A stretch of 64,000 nucleotides of DNA from Chionoecetes opilio (Eukaryota; Arthropoda; Malacostraca; Decapoda; Majidae): NCBI GenBank assembly GCA_016584305.1, contig JACEEZ010016536.1:203633-267632 (forward strand), in the 5' to 3' direction. The first letter of the stretch is position 1, and every line of letters starts with the position of its first letter. Positions 22,682-34,185 of this stretch are shown here, piece after piece. The position numbers and the translations under genes are program-made. A model generated the notes under the pieces. It saw only the letters and a list, made by a program, of their open reading frames with translations. It had not been told where the DNA came from and did not search any database.

Positions 22682-23324
22682 CGCGCATTAGCACAGTAGA
22701 ATACAAAGTGTAGAACGAACACAACCGTTTTATAAGCCAAAACAATGAGCGGTCAGTGAGATAATCCTCCTTCTAACAATATTTTGTCAAACACTGGACC
22801 CTTTAATTAATTCAAATCTATCCGTGGAGATGAGTGCAGGGCTACCCTAAGTTGCCATGTAGTCATTTTCTCCCGGGCCCCTTTACAGACTCTGAAAAAG
22901 GGAGGTTACCAGTTTTTGAAATATGACGCTCACGTCACCGAAAGTTCTAAAGTCGAGTGGCGCTAACTGTATAGACAGACTCCCCAAGATACTACACCTC
23001 CCTCTCATCGCTCACACTCCTTCAAATAAAACTTTAACACGCTCTTTGTTTCACTATTCCATTTATCATCAATACTCATTCCAGCGAAGATTCCATCACC
23101 ATTTTCTGCCTCCCTTTCATCATCTCCTTCCAACTGTTGTGTCAACTTGTGTGGCCCGAGTCGAATGCGGGTTAATTAAGGCGACATCTAATATGCGGGA
23201 GGTTTGTCTTTTCCATGGGTGCGGGGAGGGGTCTGAGCGTTAATGACCCATGGTGGGTGCGCGGAGGGCGTCGCTGAGTGAAGTATCCCAGGTGAAGCGG
23301 CAGACCTGAGATATCAGACGTTTT

Positions 23325-23590
23325 ACAATGGAGAGCAGCAGAGGGGGGTGGATGATGTTTACATCTGACACGGCCATCTTGGCAGCAGCAATCGCTATCT
23401 GGTTGCCCCAGCTCTTATTTTCTATTAAACTCCAACCTTTTCTTAGTATTATGAATTACTGTTGATAACACAGTAACAAATTTGTGCTCAGTGAACTACT
23501 GCTCAACACAGATCACTCCAGACCCCTTTAGTAATACACCACCGGCTGTTCTGCATTCTCTGCCCGACCTCTCATTCGCTAATATGGCCG
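23325..23590. repeat. Dispersed repeat, copy 2 (right part)
   Basis: Matches 11385-11640 (GTTTACATCTGACACGGCCA, TAATACACCACCGGC blocks). It is separated from the left part by 1.67 kb that contains the palindrome. The flanking insertion sequence (21651-21913 and 22973-23324) was not recognised. Confidence 0.65.
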
Positions 23591-23660
23591 CATTAGACGC
23601 AGGGTGAACTTTGCATTCCTTTTTAAGGGAAAAAACTGCATCTTATGCGCTGGCAAATAT

Positions 23661-23814
<154 letters not shown>

Positions 23815-23894
23815 GTAAAGCGCAGAGGCTGCTGCAGCATCCTCGTCACTCACAGACATTCTGAGAACAGCTGAAGTCTGGACAGGAGACATTG

Positions 23895-24025
23895 TTTCCC
23901 AACTGTTTGGAAACAGTTTGCAAACAGTTGGTAAACATTTGGAAACATTGTCTCCAAACTTTGGAAACAGTTGGGAAACATTTGGAAACATTGTCTCCAA
24001 ACTTTGGAAACAGTTGGGAAACATA
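23895..24025. repeat. 43-bp tandem repeat
   Basis: GGAAACATTGTCTCCAAACT recurs at 23941 and 23984, with degenerate units before it (GGAAACAGTTTGCAAACAGT). The internal TTTGGAAACAGTTGGGAAAC sequence is itself repetitive. Confidence 0.85.
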
Positions 24026-24457
24026 GTTTTCAAACAAAGTTTCCTGGTGTGGACTTAATTAAGGAGACAAAGTTAAAAAGGACCTATGAAGCGATACTAA
24101 GCGTAAGAGGTAACAAGAAGCCGCAAACACTTTTTAATGCGGATTTGGCTTTAGTTAGGAGGTTAAGGGGGCAGGGCTGGGGGAATTTGAACAGCATATC
24201 AGGGAAGGTAATTCATTAAGACACGAGTTCAATTATTTTTTGATTTTTTTAAGATAATTTTCCCAGTTATTCAAAAATAAATATAGTTACTGGATGTTAG
24301 CCGAGGAATGTTATTTTAATGACAGAGTTTACAGGAAAATAAATTTTAAAGATCATGATACTGTATTTCCTGTAAGCAGCTTCAAAGTTTGAAGTAGTAG
24401 AATGTGTAGATATGTGTTTGGGTGAATTATTTTTTTTTTCTTTCCACTTTATTTCAG
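24026..24457. other. Upstream region of the helicase gene with a splice acceptor
   Basis: No gene seen. A pyrimidine tract and CACTTTATTTCAG at 24445-24457 look like a splice acceptor, so the helicase mRNA probably has a 5' UTR intron and its 5' UTR exon starts at 24458. GATTTGGCTTTAGTTAGG near 24142 also occurs in inverse near 28855-28880. Confidence 0.45.
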
Positions 24458-24521
24458 AGTAGCTCTTGTGATCCACTAGAAGAGGCTTGTAACTGCTGCT
24501 CAGCATTTCTCTGCCTCCACC

Positions 24522-26287
24522 ATGGATGCCTCATGGGACAACCTTCCATTAAAACTTGTGGAACCAGTGAAACGCACCATCTGGGATTTAGATTTCCATA
24601 AAATGACGCCAGTCCAAGCTGCTTGCATCCCTTTACTCCTAAGTCATAAGGATGTTGCTGCAGAAGCTGTAACAGGAAGTGGGAAAACCTTAGCCTTTAT
24701 GATTCCCATCATCCAAATTTTAGTTCAGAGAGAAAAACCCCTGAAGAAGCATGATGTTGGTGCTCTCGTCATCTCCCCAACACGTGAACTAGCAACTCAA
24801 ATTTATGAAGTATTACAAACTTTCCTGCTACACTTACCACATTTCAGTTCTCTGCTAACAGTTGGAGGGTCTCAGGTTGGGGATGACCTCCAGAGTTTCA
24901 AAACAAGAGGCAGCCACATCCTTGTAGCCACCCCTGGTCGCCTACAAGATCTCCTGTCTCGCAGTCCAGCAAATGGCCCCAGCCTGGCTGCTGGAGTGAA
25001 AGCACTAGAAGTTTTGATACTTGATGAGGCAGATAGACTCCTTGACCTTGGGTTTTTAAACACGCTTAATACCATTTTTGCCTACCTCCCTAAACAGAGA
25101 AGGACAGGCCTTTTCTCTGCCACTCAGACCTCAGATGTGATAAGCCTCATTCGTGCCGGTCTCAGGAATCCAGTACAGGTCAAAGTGAAGGAGAAGGAGA
25201 CAGCAGGTGATGAAAGGACTCCTGTGTCATTGCTGAACTACTATATGCTATGTGAAGAGGATAAGAAATTCAGTACTCTGGCAACTCTTCTAAAAGAGAG
25301 AGAAAAAGAAAAGACTATGGTCTTTTTTGCAACTTGTGCCTGTGTTGAATACTTCACAGTTATACTGAGAGACCTCCTCAAGAAGTCACAGGTATTAAGT
25401 ATACATGGCAAAATGAAAGACAAGAGGTTTAAGATATTCGATAGGTTTAGATCCCTAGACTCTGGTGTTTTGTTATGCACTGATGTCATGTGTCGAGGGG
25501 TGGACATCCCCAGTGTTGAGTGGGTGATACAGTTTGATCCTCCCTCCACAGCTTCATCATTTATTCATCGATGTGGCCGGACAGCAAGGATAGGAAATGA
25601 AGGCTCAGCCATAGTGATGCTATTGCCGTGTGAGATTGATTATGTAGATTTCATACGTTTAAATCAGAAAGTTAATTTAAATCCCATAGAGTGTCCAGCT
25701 TCTGTACCTGACAAGCAAGAGAAGATGAGAAAGTTGCAGCTTCGGGACCGCCTCAAGATGGATAAAGCCACAGAGCATTTGTGTCATTCGTACAGTTCTA
25801 TGCTAAGCATGAGTGCAGTGTTATCCTTAACCTTAAGAACTTAAACTATGGTAAGATGGCAACTAGTTTTGGGCTGCTGAAAATGCCAAAAATGCCAGAA
25901 CTGAAAGCTATTACAGTTACTGACTTTGTTCCTGTTAAAATGGATTATAACACCATTGCTTACCTAGATAAGCAAAAGGAGAAAAGTAGACTGCAAAAGC
26001 TAACTGCGTACAAGGAAACAGGGTCCTGGCCTGGGATGAAGCAACATAAACCCAAACAAGAGGCTTGGTCACAGAAAAAGGAAAAAAAGGAAAAAAAGAA
26101 AAAAAAAATTGAGAAAAAGAGAAAAGGGCATGCTTTCACGCAAGAAGAATTGGATGATTTGGAGGAGGACTTCAGAATGGTCAAAAAGTTGAGGAAAGGC
26201 AAAATAAAGAATAAAGACTTTGATATGCATTTTGGCTGTGACGTTAATGAGAAAGAAGAAACAGAGAATCAGGAAACAACAGTGTAA
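24522..26287 (+). CDS. DDX55: DEAD-box RNA helicase DDX55/Spb4, single exon with one frameshift
   Basis: ATP-dependent RNA helicase predicted to act in the nucleolus in 60S ribosomal subunit assembly (role known from yeast Spb4). Motifs run in order: MTPVQ (Q motif), AVTGSGKT (Walker A), PTRELA, GG, TPGR, LDEADRLLD (DEAD box), SAT, VFFATCACVEYF, IHGKM, CTDVMCRGVDIP and HRCGRTARIG. The C-terminus has the Spb4/DDX55-specific YAKHEC and LLKMPKMPEL segment and then a Lys-rich tail (KEKKEKKKKK), which separates it from DDX49 and DDX18. Start ATG 24522 follows CCACC. The frame changes near 25778 (ACAGAGCATTTG): the conserved segment continues in the next frame from about 25779, so one base looks missing. 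Total length is about 588 residues, like human DDX55 (about 600). There are no introns in the coding region and no A tail, so a retrocopy is possible but not shown. The frameshift may be a sequencing error. Confidence 0.85.
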
Positions 26288-27424
26288 TGTGTACTTTTCA
26301 GTTTATGAAGTCAATATTACCAAATTTCTAGTTACACATAATTCCATTAAATATATTGAACTGTTCTGTCCATTTTCTTCTTGGTAGTAGTAGTTCTGAT
26401 CTGTAACTCATATAAACCAACTCAAGGAAAGCTGATTTTAACATATTAGTGAAGAAAATGTATCTGGTGGAAATAATCTCCAGTACTAAATTATTTCATG
26501 ACTTATGATGTTACTTACTTGTAGATGTACATAGGTAACAAATGTATATGTTTGGTCTTACATAGATGTGTTCATAGTTGCAAATGGAGGGGGTTCAAAA
26601 TATTCTTTCGGGGAAAGCTCATTGTTGTATAGTACTTTTGTGTTATTAACCCTCTCGCACTTGTCGTGATTAGCGTCAAAACGTAATCGTCGACCACGTA
26701 ATTATTGACGCAAATGTCAAAAACTTTTAAAATTAGCAAAGAAAGTTTTTAATAGTATTGCATCAAATAATATAAACAAATTTTCTACCCTTTTGTGTTT
26801 GTGAGAGAGGCTGAGTGAGCAGGCATTCCATTATAGCCTCCCGGCAGATATTATTTTACTGTAAGAGATTATTTTTTTTTTTAGATTTACTCAAAAAACT
26901 GTTGATGACAAAAAAAATTGATAGTAGCATTAGAAAACTCAAAATTTGACTTCAAGGCACATTAAATTGTTAGCTCAGAAAGTTTTGAACCAGGAGATTG
27001 TAAATATACTGTATTTAAGTTTTCTTTTCAGTAAAATGCTCATTCAGAGTGACGAAAGGTTGCAATATATTTGTTTTTTTCCCCTTGTATTGCAGAGCAC
27101 TATCTTACAAAGACAATTATGTATAGTTATGCCCAGGGGCATCCGTAGGGTTGTTGTCTATTCAGTCAACCCTCGTTACCACGGATTAAAAGGAGAAGGA
27201 TGTTCGGATTTTGAAAAATTTGGACTATCCAACGGATATCAAAATTGCACAAATTGGAAAGAAACAGCTCACTACAGCCAGCCTACATGATGGTACAGAT
27301 TAGTTCATTATGTCCACTTCACCCTTGAGAACATGCACATACAAATATATGTTGCAATGAGTGTCCGTAATACATTAGATCATGCAGTAATGTTTCAAAT
27401 AATTTTTTGAGAATTATTATGATA
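26288..27424. other. Helicase 3' region and intergenic sequence
   Basis: ATTAAA at 26346-26351 is a possible poly(A) signal for the helicase. The rest is AT-rich. A fragment near 27166 (CAACCCTCGTTACCACGG) resembles a pogo-type terminus. No gene recognised. Confidence 0.4.
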
Positions 27425-27874
27425 CAGGGAGGTCCCGTTATACGAGCATTCGGTATACGAGAATCCGATGATACAAGATGTGTAAATTAGGGTCTATTTT
27501 CAATATACAAGATTGAAAATCCAATGATACGACATTCAAACTGGGGTGAGTAAAATTAACAAGTTAAAAATGTGCGCCCTACCACTCGCAGGCTGGACAA
27601 AGGGGGATTTGGTTGACCCCAGTGAGGTCATCCCTAGCAAGCCGTGACCTGAAGGGTAATTAAGCATATGGCGCAGCCTGACATAAAGGGGTAATTAGCA
27701 GGGCCCGTATTTATAATAGCTTATGGGTTTCCCATAAGCAGACAAAATGGCGAAGTTCGCCATAAATCACCGAAAATCCCATAAGTGCTCGTGTTTTCCC
27801 ATAAAGTTGCCCATAAGCGCTAGGGGATGTCCGGAGGTCCCATAAGGATCCTTATGTTGACATAAGCCGTCAAC

Positions 27875-28033
27875 ATGGCAGCAAAACAACTCTTCCGCCA
27901 GCGCCAACTCAGGCATTTTCGTGCCAGAAGAGACGTTCTCGGCTAATTGAATGACGAAGAACTTGTCAAGAGGTATCGGCTGAACCATGAGGGAATTATG
28001 TATGTCACTCGTAAATGCATTCCTCCAGAGTAA
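27875..28033 (+). pseudogene. HARBI1-like transposase N-terminal remnant
   Basis: From ATG 27875 the frame reads MAAKQLFRQRQLRHFRARRD, an in-frame TAA (27944-27946), then LNDEELVKRYRLNHEGIMYV up to TAA 28031. The L-D-E-E-L..RYR...EGI pattern is typical of the start of Harbinger transposases. The catalytic domain is absent or degraded beyond recognition. Confidence 0.55.
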
Positions 28034-28689
28034 ATAAAAAAGGAACCATACACTGACAGCGGGAATGAAAATTATAATAACATTATGATTGTTTCCTCGC
28101 CACTGGCAAGATGCAGCAGGCACTGAGCAGTGCAGCTGCTGCAGTGATGACCATGGAGCAGCTGGAGTGGACAGGGAAAATGCTTGCTCAAGGCCGTCCA
28201 TGGTAATACTCTCGTGTACCCAAATTCTGTGCGAGACCAATAGAAAATTCTCGCCAACGGAAATTTTCGACGACAGTTCCACTTCTACATAGATGAAAAG
28301 GATGAATAAAGGGTTTTCATTGTTTATTTGACAACATTTTTCGAAGGCATTATTATTTTCTATTTAGTATTGATGTTTATAATAAATTTAGCTCTTGTTT
28401 TTGTCAGAAATTAAGGTAAAGATTTGTTTTACCTACGCAGTCATATCTACCTTCTGGAGGGCTATCATTTCAGCTTCAGCACGTAGTGGAGATACTACTT
28501 CCGGAAAAACAAAAATATAATACTTGGAAACAAGGTTAATTTTTTACACTAGGACCAGAATTACCTACACAATTGGGAGTGTGCTTTCTGGTTACCTTAA
28601 TGGATTCTAAGAAACTCTCAATGAGTTTCTGTCGCAAATCATTACTTTTGGAGACATCAAATGTTTTTAGTAAGAAGCGTATATGACAT

Positions 28690-28860
28690 GAAATTAAGTA
28701 ACCTAAACCCACCTTTAGATTCACTAACCTAACCTAATGTAACATAACCTCACCCTTAGATTCACTAACCTAACCTAATGTAACGTAACCTCACCTTTAG
28801 ATTCACTAACCTATCTCCACCTTTAGATTCACTAACCAAACCTAACCCCACGTTTTAACC
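28690..28860. repeat. ~42-bp minisatellite with CTAACCT core
   Basis: TTAGATTCACTAACC recurs at about 28718, 28756, 28797 and 28820, interleaved with TAATGTAACATAACCTCACC. Three to four degenerate units. Confidence 0.8.
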
Positions 28861-29537
28861 TAACTAAAGCCAAATCCTCATTGGAAAGTGTCCGCGGCAA
28901 GGGAAGAAAAGCAGAGGCGATGCAGGTCACAAGAGGAAGAAGAGTGAGATGCACGTAAACACTTGTCTTTCTCCTCCCTATAAATAACGGGTATTGTTGT
29001 AGTGTTTGCCCATACTCCCCCCTCTCCCCCAAAACGAGTTTGGGCACCTTGGGGGATATACGGGATATTTGGCTGGGGTACAAAATGTGCGTTGCAACCA
29101 CATAGTTATTGAGTTAGGTAGTGGCGTAAAAATTCCCTAGATCTAGGGAAAATGGACTGAATTTCTTCAGTCAAGAAAAGTGTGGACCTGCTGACGATCC
29201 TCACAAACAGAATGACCGGAGTATCGAGTCCACCCCACCCTCCCCCACCCCTCCCATTAAGAAGTAAGATAAAAAAAATTTGGTTACCGGGGGTGTCGAG
29301 GGGCCCCATTAGGTTAGGTTAGATTATCGGGTGATTATCGCTAAGTTAGGATAGGTTATCGGGTGATTATCGCTGTTAGGATAGATTATCGGGGGTCAAG
29401 GGGGGCAGAGCCCCTCGCTAGGAGGTTAGGTTTAATTTGCTTAGGTTAGGTTAGATTACGAGGGGGGCCTTGTAATCTCTGAGCTTGAAGGTTAGGTAAA
29501 TTTCCCATATCTGGGGAAAATTACCCTAATCAATCAA

Positions 29538-31241
29538 TTAATCATTGGGGGCATACGCCGGGGGGCGCGTCGCCTCGCCCACCCTACGACGCCACTCCCG
29601 GGGGTCACCACGCGCCAGTTCCCATGCAGGCTCCTTTCCCATACCAAGCAGCTCTCGACAAGAAACATCAACTTGCCCCAGCCACGAGCCTTGTGGGCGC
29701 CCCCTTGGCCTCCTCCACGCCGGATTGTCTCTTACAGATACAACCCGATGGGAAGGATCGGTTTCAGGGTAGCGTGCCACATGCCCATATAGCCGAAGTT
29801 GGCGCTGACGGACTATGCAGGTAATAGGCCTCGATTCAGTCTCACAGTGCAATCGCTGATTGGACACGTAATCATCCCAGCGATACCCCATGATTCTGCG
29901 AAGACACTTATTACCAAAGGCATTGATTCGTCTCTTCAAGTCACTATTTAGTGTCCATGTCTCACAACCATAGGTAAGACAGGGATCACAAGCGACTTGA
30001 AGATCCGGATCTTTGTCCTCCTGCACAGGTACCGACAACGCCAAATACTCCCGCTGAGCGAGTCCATAACACCGTGGGCTATGCCAATCCGTCGTAAGAC
30101 TTCTTGACGTGACCCGCCGTCATTATGGACTGCGCTACCAAGGTATGTAAAACTTTCCAAGATCTCAATGTCCTCGCCACACGCATGAACAGACTGTATT
30201 GCTTCATCTAGTAAGTCTCCAAATACCTGGACCTTGGTCTTGAGGAGACCAAGTCCCAAAGGCTTTGCCTCCTTGTGCAGCGCCTCGAGAGCCATCACCA
30301 GGACCTCCAGCGACTCTGCAAAGATTACTGCATCATCGGCAAAAACAAGATCAGTGATCTTGGTGTTGCCGACGGATGCTCCACAATCACTTTGATCTAC
30401 AACCTTGTCCAATACCCAGTCCATACAAGCGTTGAAAAGTGATGGGGCAAGGACGCACCCCTGCCTCACTCCTGTATTCACAGGAAAGAAGCTGGATACA
30501 CCTGCCCCACACTTCACAGCACTCTAGTCCCAGAATACAGACCAGTTATCAAACCAATAGTCCTTGCAGGAATCCCTCGAAGTCGCAGAAGATCCAGAGT
30601 GACTCACGATGCACTGAGTCAAACGCCTTTTGAGATCAACATAGGCTGCAAGCATCCCCTGTCGAAACTTACGTCGGCGTTCCACCAGGACACGAAGCGC
30701 TAGGATACGGTCCGTTGTTGACTTACCAGGCGTGAACCCAGACTGCTGAGGTCTCTGATGCTTCACCAGATGACTGCGAATTCGTGTCAGCAATAGATGG
30801 GCAAGCACCTTGCCTGGTACGCTGAGCAGTGTAATACCGCGGTAATTGTTGCAGTCCTGACGGTCCCCCTTCCCTTTCCAGATAGGGACGACCAGCCCCC
30901 TTTTCCAGTCAGGAGGAATGGTACCTGATTGCCACACGGCAGTCAGGACAGCATGCAACCCGCGGATCATGGCCTCACCCCCAGCTTTGAGGAGCTCGCA
31001 CTGAATTACAAACACCAGCTGCCCTTTCCACCCTTCAACTTTGCTACAGCCTCTCTGACTTCGTCAAGAGAGGGTGCGGTTTCGTCAATGGGAGGATCGG
31101 CATCCACTGCCTGTAACCCAGTGGTGTGAAGCTGCTCAGTTGGAGGGTCCACCGTGAACAACTGCCCAAAGTACTTAGCCCAACCAGCCATCTGCCCATC
31201 CATGTCCGACTCGAGGCGCCCAACTGCTGTTCGAATAGCAC
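29538..31241 (-). pseudogene. RTE-like LINE reverse transcriptase
   Basis: In order on the minus strand: GTIPPDWKRGLVVPIWKGKG and CNNYRGITLLSVPGKVL (fingers), GFTPGKSTTDRI, AAYVDLKR (first catalytic Asp), a frame change near 30530, NTGVRQGCVLAPSLFN, LVFADDAVIFAES (FADD catalytic pair), and LGSAVHNDGGSRQEV. A second frame change near 29990 leads to TWTLNSDLKRRI, LRRIMGYRW and RPRGRPQGSW, with the stop at 29538. All three catalytic aspartates are present. At least two frameshifts separate the parts. Confidence 0.85.
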
Positions 31242-31659
31242 TCGCCCGAGAAGGAGACTTGGAACGGAGCTTCTTCAGGGCTCAGTAGGCGGGTCGGAAG
31301 TCATTAGCGTTCAAATGACCCTCGACATCCTCAGCGAGACTCCTGACATACCTCTCCTTGTCTCTACCCAGAAGGGTTCTAGTCCAGCGTGACAAGAGCC
31401 CTGTGCTGGTCTCGGTTCCCAGCCAGCCTGGCAGCGCGACTCTCCTCGATTTTCTCCAGCGTCTCCGTCGAGACAAAACCACGCCTTGACCTCGGGCGCT
31501 TCCCAATACACTCCTTGGCAGCCTGTAGAGTTTCACGTTTGAAGGTATCCCACAGTTCTACAGGATCCCGAGAGCACCGAGCACATCAAACCGATTTGAG
31601 ACTGCCACCGCATACTCATGAGCACATGTCAAGTCCTTCAATTTCTCAAAGTGAAACAC

Positions 31660-32747
31660 AGTATGGTTACCTCTTGACATTCTTCTGGACTTGACATGAA
31701 GCTTAAGTGTAGCAACAACAAGTCTGTGATCTGTTCCAAAGAACTCAGCACTCCGGTAAACCCTGCAGTTCTGGAGGATCCTCCAACGAGTACTAACGAG
31801 GATGTGGTCGATCTCCTTAGCTACCCCTCTGGCATTACTATACCATGTCCAGCGGTGCAGCTCTGGTCTCTGATACCAAGAACCTGCAATTCCTCAACCT
31901 TCTGGACCTTGCAAAGTTCAGAAGCAGGAGAACTGTTTGGTGTTTCTGGTACCGGAGCCATGGGGACCAACACACAACTCGTAGCCATCTCTCACAGTGC
32001 CAGTAGTAGCATTGAAGTCGCCCAAGACAATGAGTGTGTCCCGAGGAGGACACTGGTCTAATACAGAGTCGAGTTTGGCGTAGAACATCTCCTTCTCTTC
32101 AGTTTTACGCATCTCGGTAGGAGCGTACACTGCAACAAGAGACATGAAACCCAGAGTGTGTTTCATCCTCACCCGCATTATACGCTCATCAACCGGAGTA
32201 ACCTCAACAACTGATGGCTGCAGTTTGCTGGAGATGCCTATTGTACACGGTGACCATTGCTCATGCCGGACCAGTAGTAGGTGTAACCCCCACTGCTAGT
32301 CTCGCCACTGCCAGGCCTCCTCGTCTCAGAGAGTCCCACTATATCCACCCTCAGCCTACAGAGCTCGCCCGATAGGAGAGGTAGTCGATGATCGTCTGAG
32401 AGGCTCAGAACGTTCCACGAGCCCACACAAAGAACCCTCCGCAGGTTGATCCCAGGAGTGATTCGACGAGCAGGCGCCGCCTCTGCACCGCCCCAGCCAC
32501 CCCCATAAGAAAAAGTTGGGCTAGGGGGCCCTACCACTTGATTTAGAGTGCGGGATTCCCGAGGGCTTTGCCCCGCACTCGTCATAGGCAGACCCCTCCC
32601 CTGCGTCAGCATAGGAGGGGTTTGCATGGTCGGGCCCCCCGGCAAAACCGGGTCGGGGGCGCGATTACCGCGCCCCCGGCCTCTACCTCTTATTATGTTT
32701 GTGGCTAGTTTAGTTTTTACAGGGAAGGGTTGCAAACCCCCCCCCAA
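31660..32747 (-). pseudogene. RTE-like LINE endonuclease
   Basis: Read on the minus strand from about 32460: VLCVGSWNVLSLSDD (catalytic Asn), VDIVGLSETRRPG (catalytic Glu), GGYTYYWSGM, then after a frame change near 32240 VAVYAPTEMRK and VLGDFNATTG (catalytic Asp-Phe-Asn). The segment before 32460 (GRGRGRG...) is probably 5' leader and not conserved protein. APE-type endonucleases nick the target strand for target-primed reverse transcription. The frameshifts leave it non-functional. Confidence 0.8.
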
Positions 32748-34185
32748 CCAATCTATGTCAGGGATTGGCCTTACTGCTCACCGTGGCCAGGGACGCAGAA
32801 CCCCCTGTAGGGATTACCCTAGATATAGGTAATTTTGACTCCTACACAACTCTAAAAATACGTGTTTTCGACGCATTATTTAGTCCCCACCCTCAAACCC
32901 CGCATTCCCACAGGTCCCCAAGCTTGTTTGGGGCAAGGGGGAGAGTATGGGCAAACGCTAGAAATTTACCAAATAACATCATATTTCCAAATGTAATGGC
33001 GGAAGGATACACACAAGTTAAACCATGTAGTAAAGGAGGAGAAAGAAACAAAAGCCAGGGAGGAAGTGATGACCAGGCAGAGATACGGCAGTATACGTAG
33101 CTACAGATACGGCAGTATATCTACCTAGCTATATGTATACTGCCGTATCTGCCTGGTCATCACTCCCTCCCTGGCTTTTGCCCCTTTCCCCTTCTGTACT
33201 ACGTGGTTTACCTGTTGTGTTTCCTTCCGTCACCCTTCTACCATTACTTGTGGAGATATAACATATTATTTATAGGGAGGAGAGAGACTAGTGTTTACAT
33301 CGTTCCCCGCGTAAAACTTTTCTACGGGATCTTATTTACACGTATATATGAATTAATCCTTTAATATTGCTTTATTTTCAGTTCGTAAGGTTCTCACATA
33401 ATTTACTGCTCATATTTTACTGATTTCAAGCGTTATTTCATGATCTAAGAGACATTTTAGGGTAATGTAAATGCCACATTTAGCGCGAAGTTGTGTCAGC
33501 AGGAACTGCTAGACCCATAGCTATGGCGGAAATTTGCTCCATAACATAGAGATCTTATGGGCAACTTTATGTTATGTCGAACCTTATGGGAATCCCATAG
33601 CCTTATTATAAATACCGGGCCAGGTGTGCGGCCCCAACCTTGGGACTGCAGTCAGGTCACTCCTAGCAAGGCCTGACCTGAAGGGTAATTAAGCATATGG
33701 CGCGGCCTGACCTTTAGGGGTAATTAGCAGGTGTGCGGCCCCAACCTTGGGACCACTACACTATCTTCTCTTGTATCACGTGGCATCCCCTACATTACAA
33801 CGTTTTTTTTGTTTGTAATGCATGTTTTATGTTTAATTAATGTGCATTTATGTTATTTCGTGTGCTATTTTCTCTTTCAGAATGCTTTTTCTACAGAATA
33901 GGTAGTACAGTGTGGGTAATATAGACGCTGTGTGTTTGTTGTGCTTACTATAGTTTATTTTAGCTTGAAAAACTTTTCTTTTAATTTTTTTATTTTTTTT
34001 AATTGATGGGGTCCTGGAACCAAACCTATATTTTACCATTAGTTATGTGTTTCGTTATACGAGATTTCGCTTTACGAGTATGCCAGGTGGAACCTAACTG
34101 CTCGTATCTTCGGGACCTCTCTGTATTTTGCAAAAAGGAAAAAAAACTCACACAGAACAGTAGTGTGTATATATATATATATATA

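Larger units (their letters stand above)
21914..22969. mobile_element. Tc1/mariner-derived palindrome (foldback), ~517-bp arms
   Basis: Left arm 21914-22430 and right arm 22453-22969 are reverse complements around a 22-bp spacer. By eye I saw only single-base differences (for example CACCGACC versus CACTGACC). The termini CAGTTAGCGCCACTCGAC are flanked by TA. Each arm holds the 5' end of a Tc1-like transposase, and both read toward the centre. Confidence 0.9.
29529..32760 (-). mobile_element. RTE-like LINE, nearly complete, inactive
   Basis: Minus-strand element with a 5' region, an APE endonuclease, a reverse transcriptase and a C-terminal connection region. It ends in a short AATTGATTGATTA tail (29529-29547), the kind of 3' microsatellite seen on RTE elements. 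Several frameshifts break the ORF. Two older fragments of the family lie at 11632-11860 and 17325-18020. The endonuclease resembles proteins often mis-annotated as craniofacial development protein 2. Confidence 0.85.
29000..32961. mobile_element. TIR element with CTAG termini, copy 2, split by a LINE
   Basis: The left end TAGTGTTTGCCCATACTCC and right end GAGAGTATGGGCAAACGCTAG match copy 1 (978-1928), as do the inner GTCCCCAAGCTTG and GGGGCAGAGCCCC blocks. The centre is occupied by an RTE-like LINE on the minus strand. Confidence 0.75.
27702..33621 (+). mobile_element. PIF/Harbinger-like DNA transposon remnant
   Basis: The ends GGCCCGTATTTATAATAGC and (inverse) CTTATTATAAATACCGGGCC carry a second inner palindrome TTATGGGTTTCCCATAAG. 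The uninterrupted pogo copies show the empty site as TAGCAGGTGTGCGG. Target duplication is AG, or CAGG if the outermost base pair is not counted. A transposase N-terminus starts at 27875. Most of the 5.9 kb is later insertion (29000-32961). Confidence 0.7.
27425..34123. mobile_element. Pogo-like element (family 3), copy B, split by a Harbinger-like element
   Basis: The left end CAGGGAGGTCCCGTTATACG is at 27425 and the right end CTTCGGGACCTCTCTG at 34123, both TA-flanked (27423-27424 and 34124-34125). The sequence is collinear with copy A except for about 5.9 kb inserted after TAATTAGCAG. Confidence 0.85.

Noticed and set aside
24522..26287. Assignment to DDX49 or DDX18
   Set aside because: The YAKHEC and MPKMPEL segment and Lys-rich tail fit DDX55/Spb4 and not those relatives.
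27767..28282. 171-codon minus-strand ORF
   Set aside because: It overlaps the Harbinger-like transposase remnant on the other strand and shows no domain.
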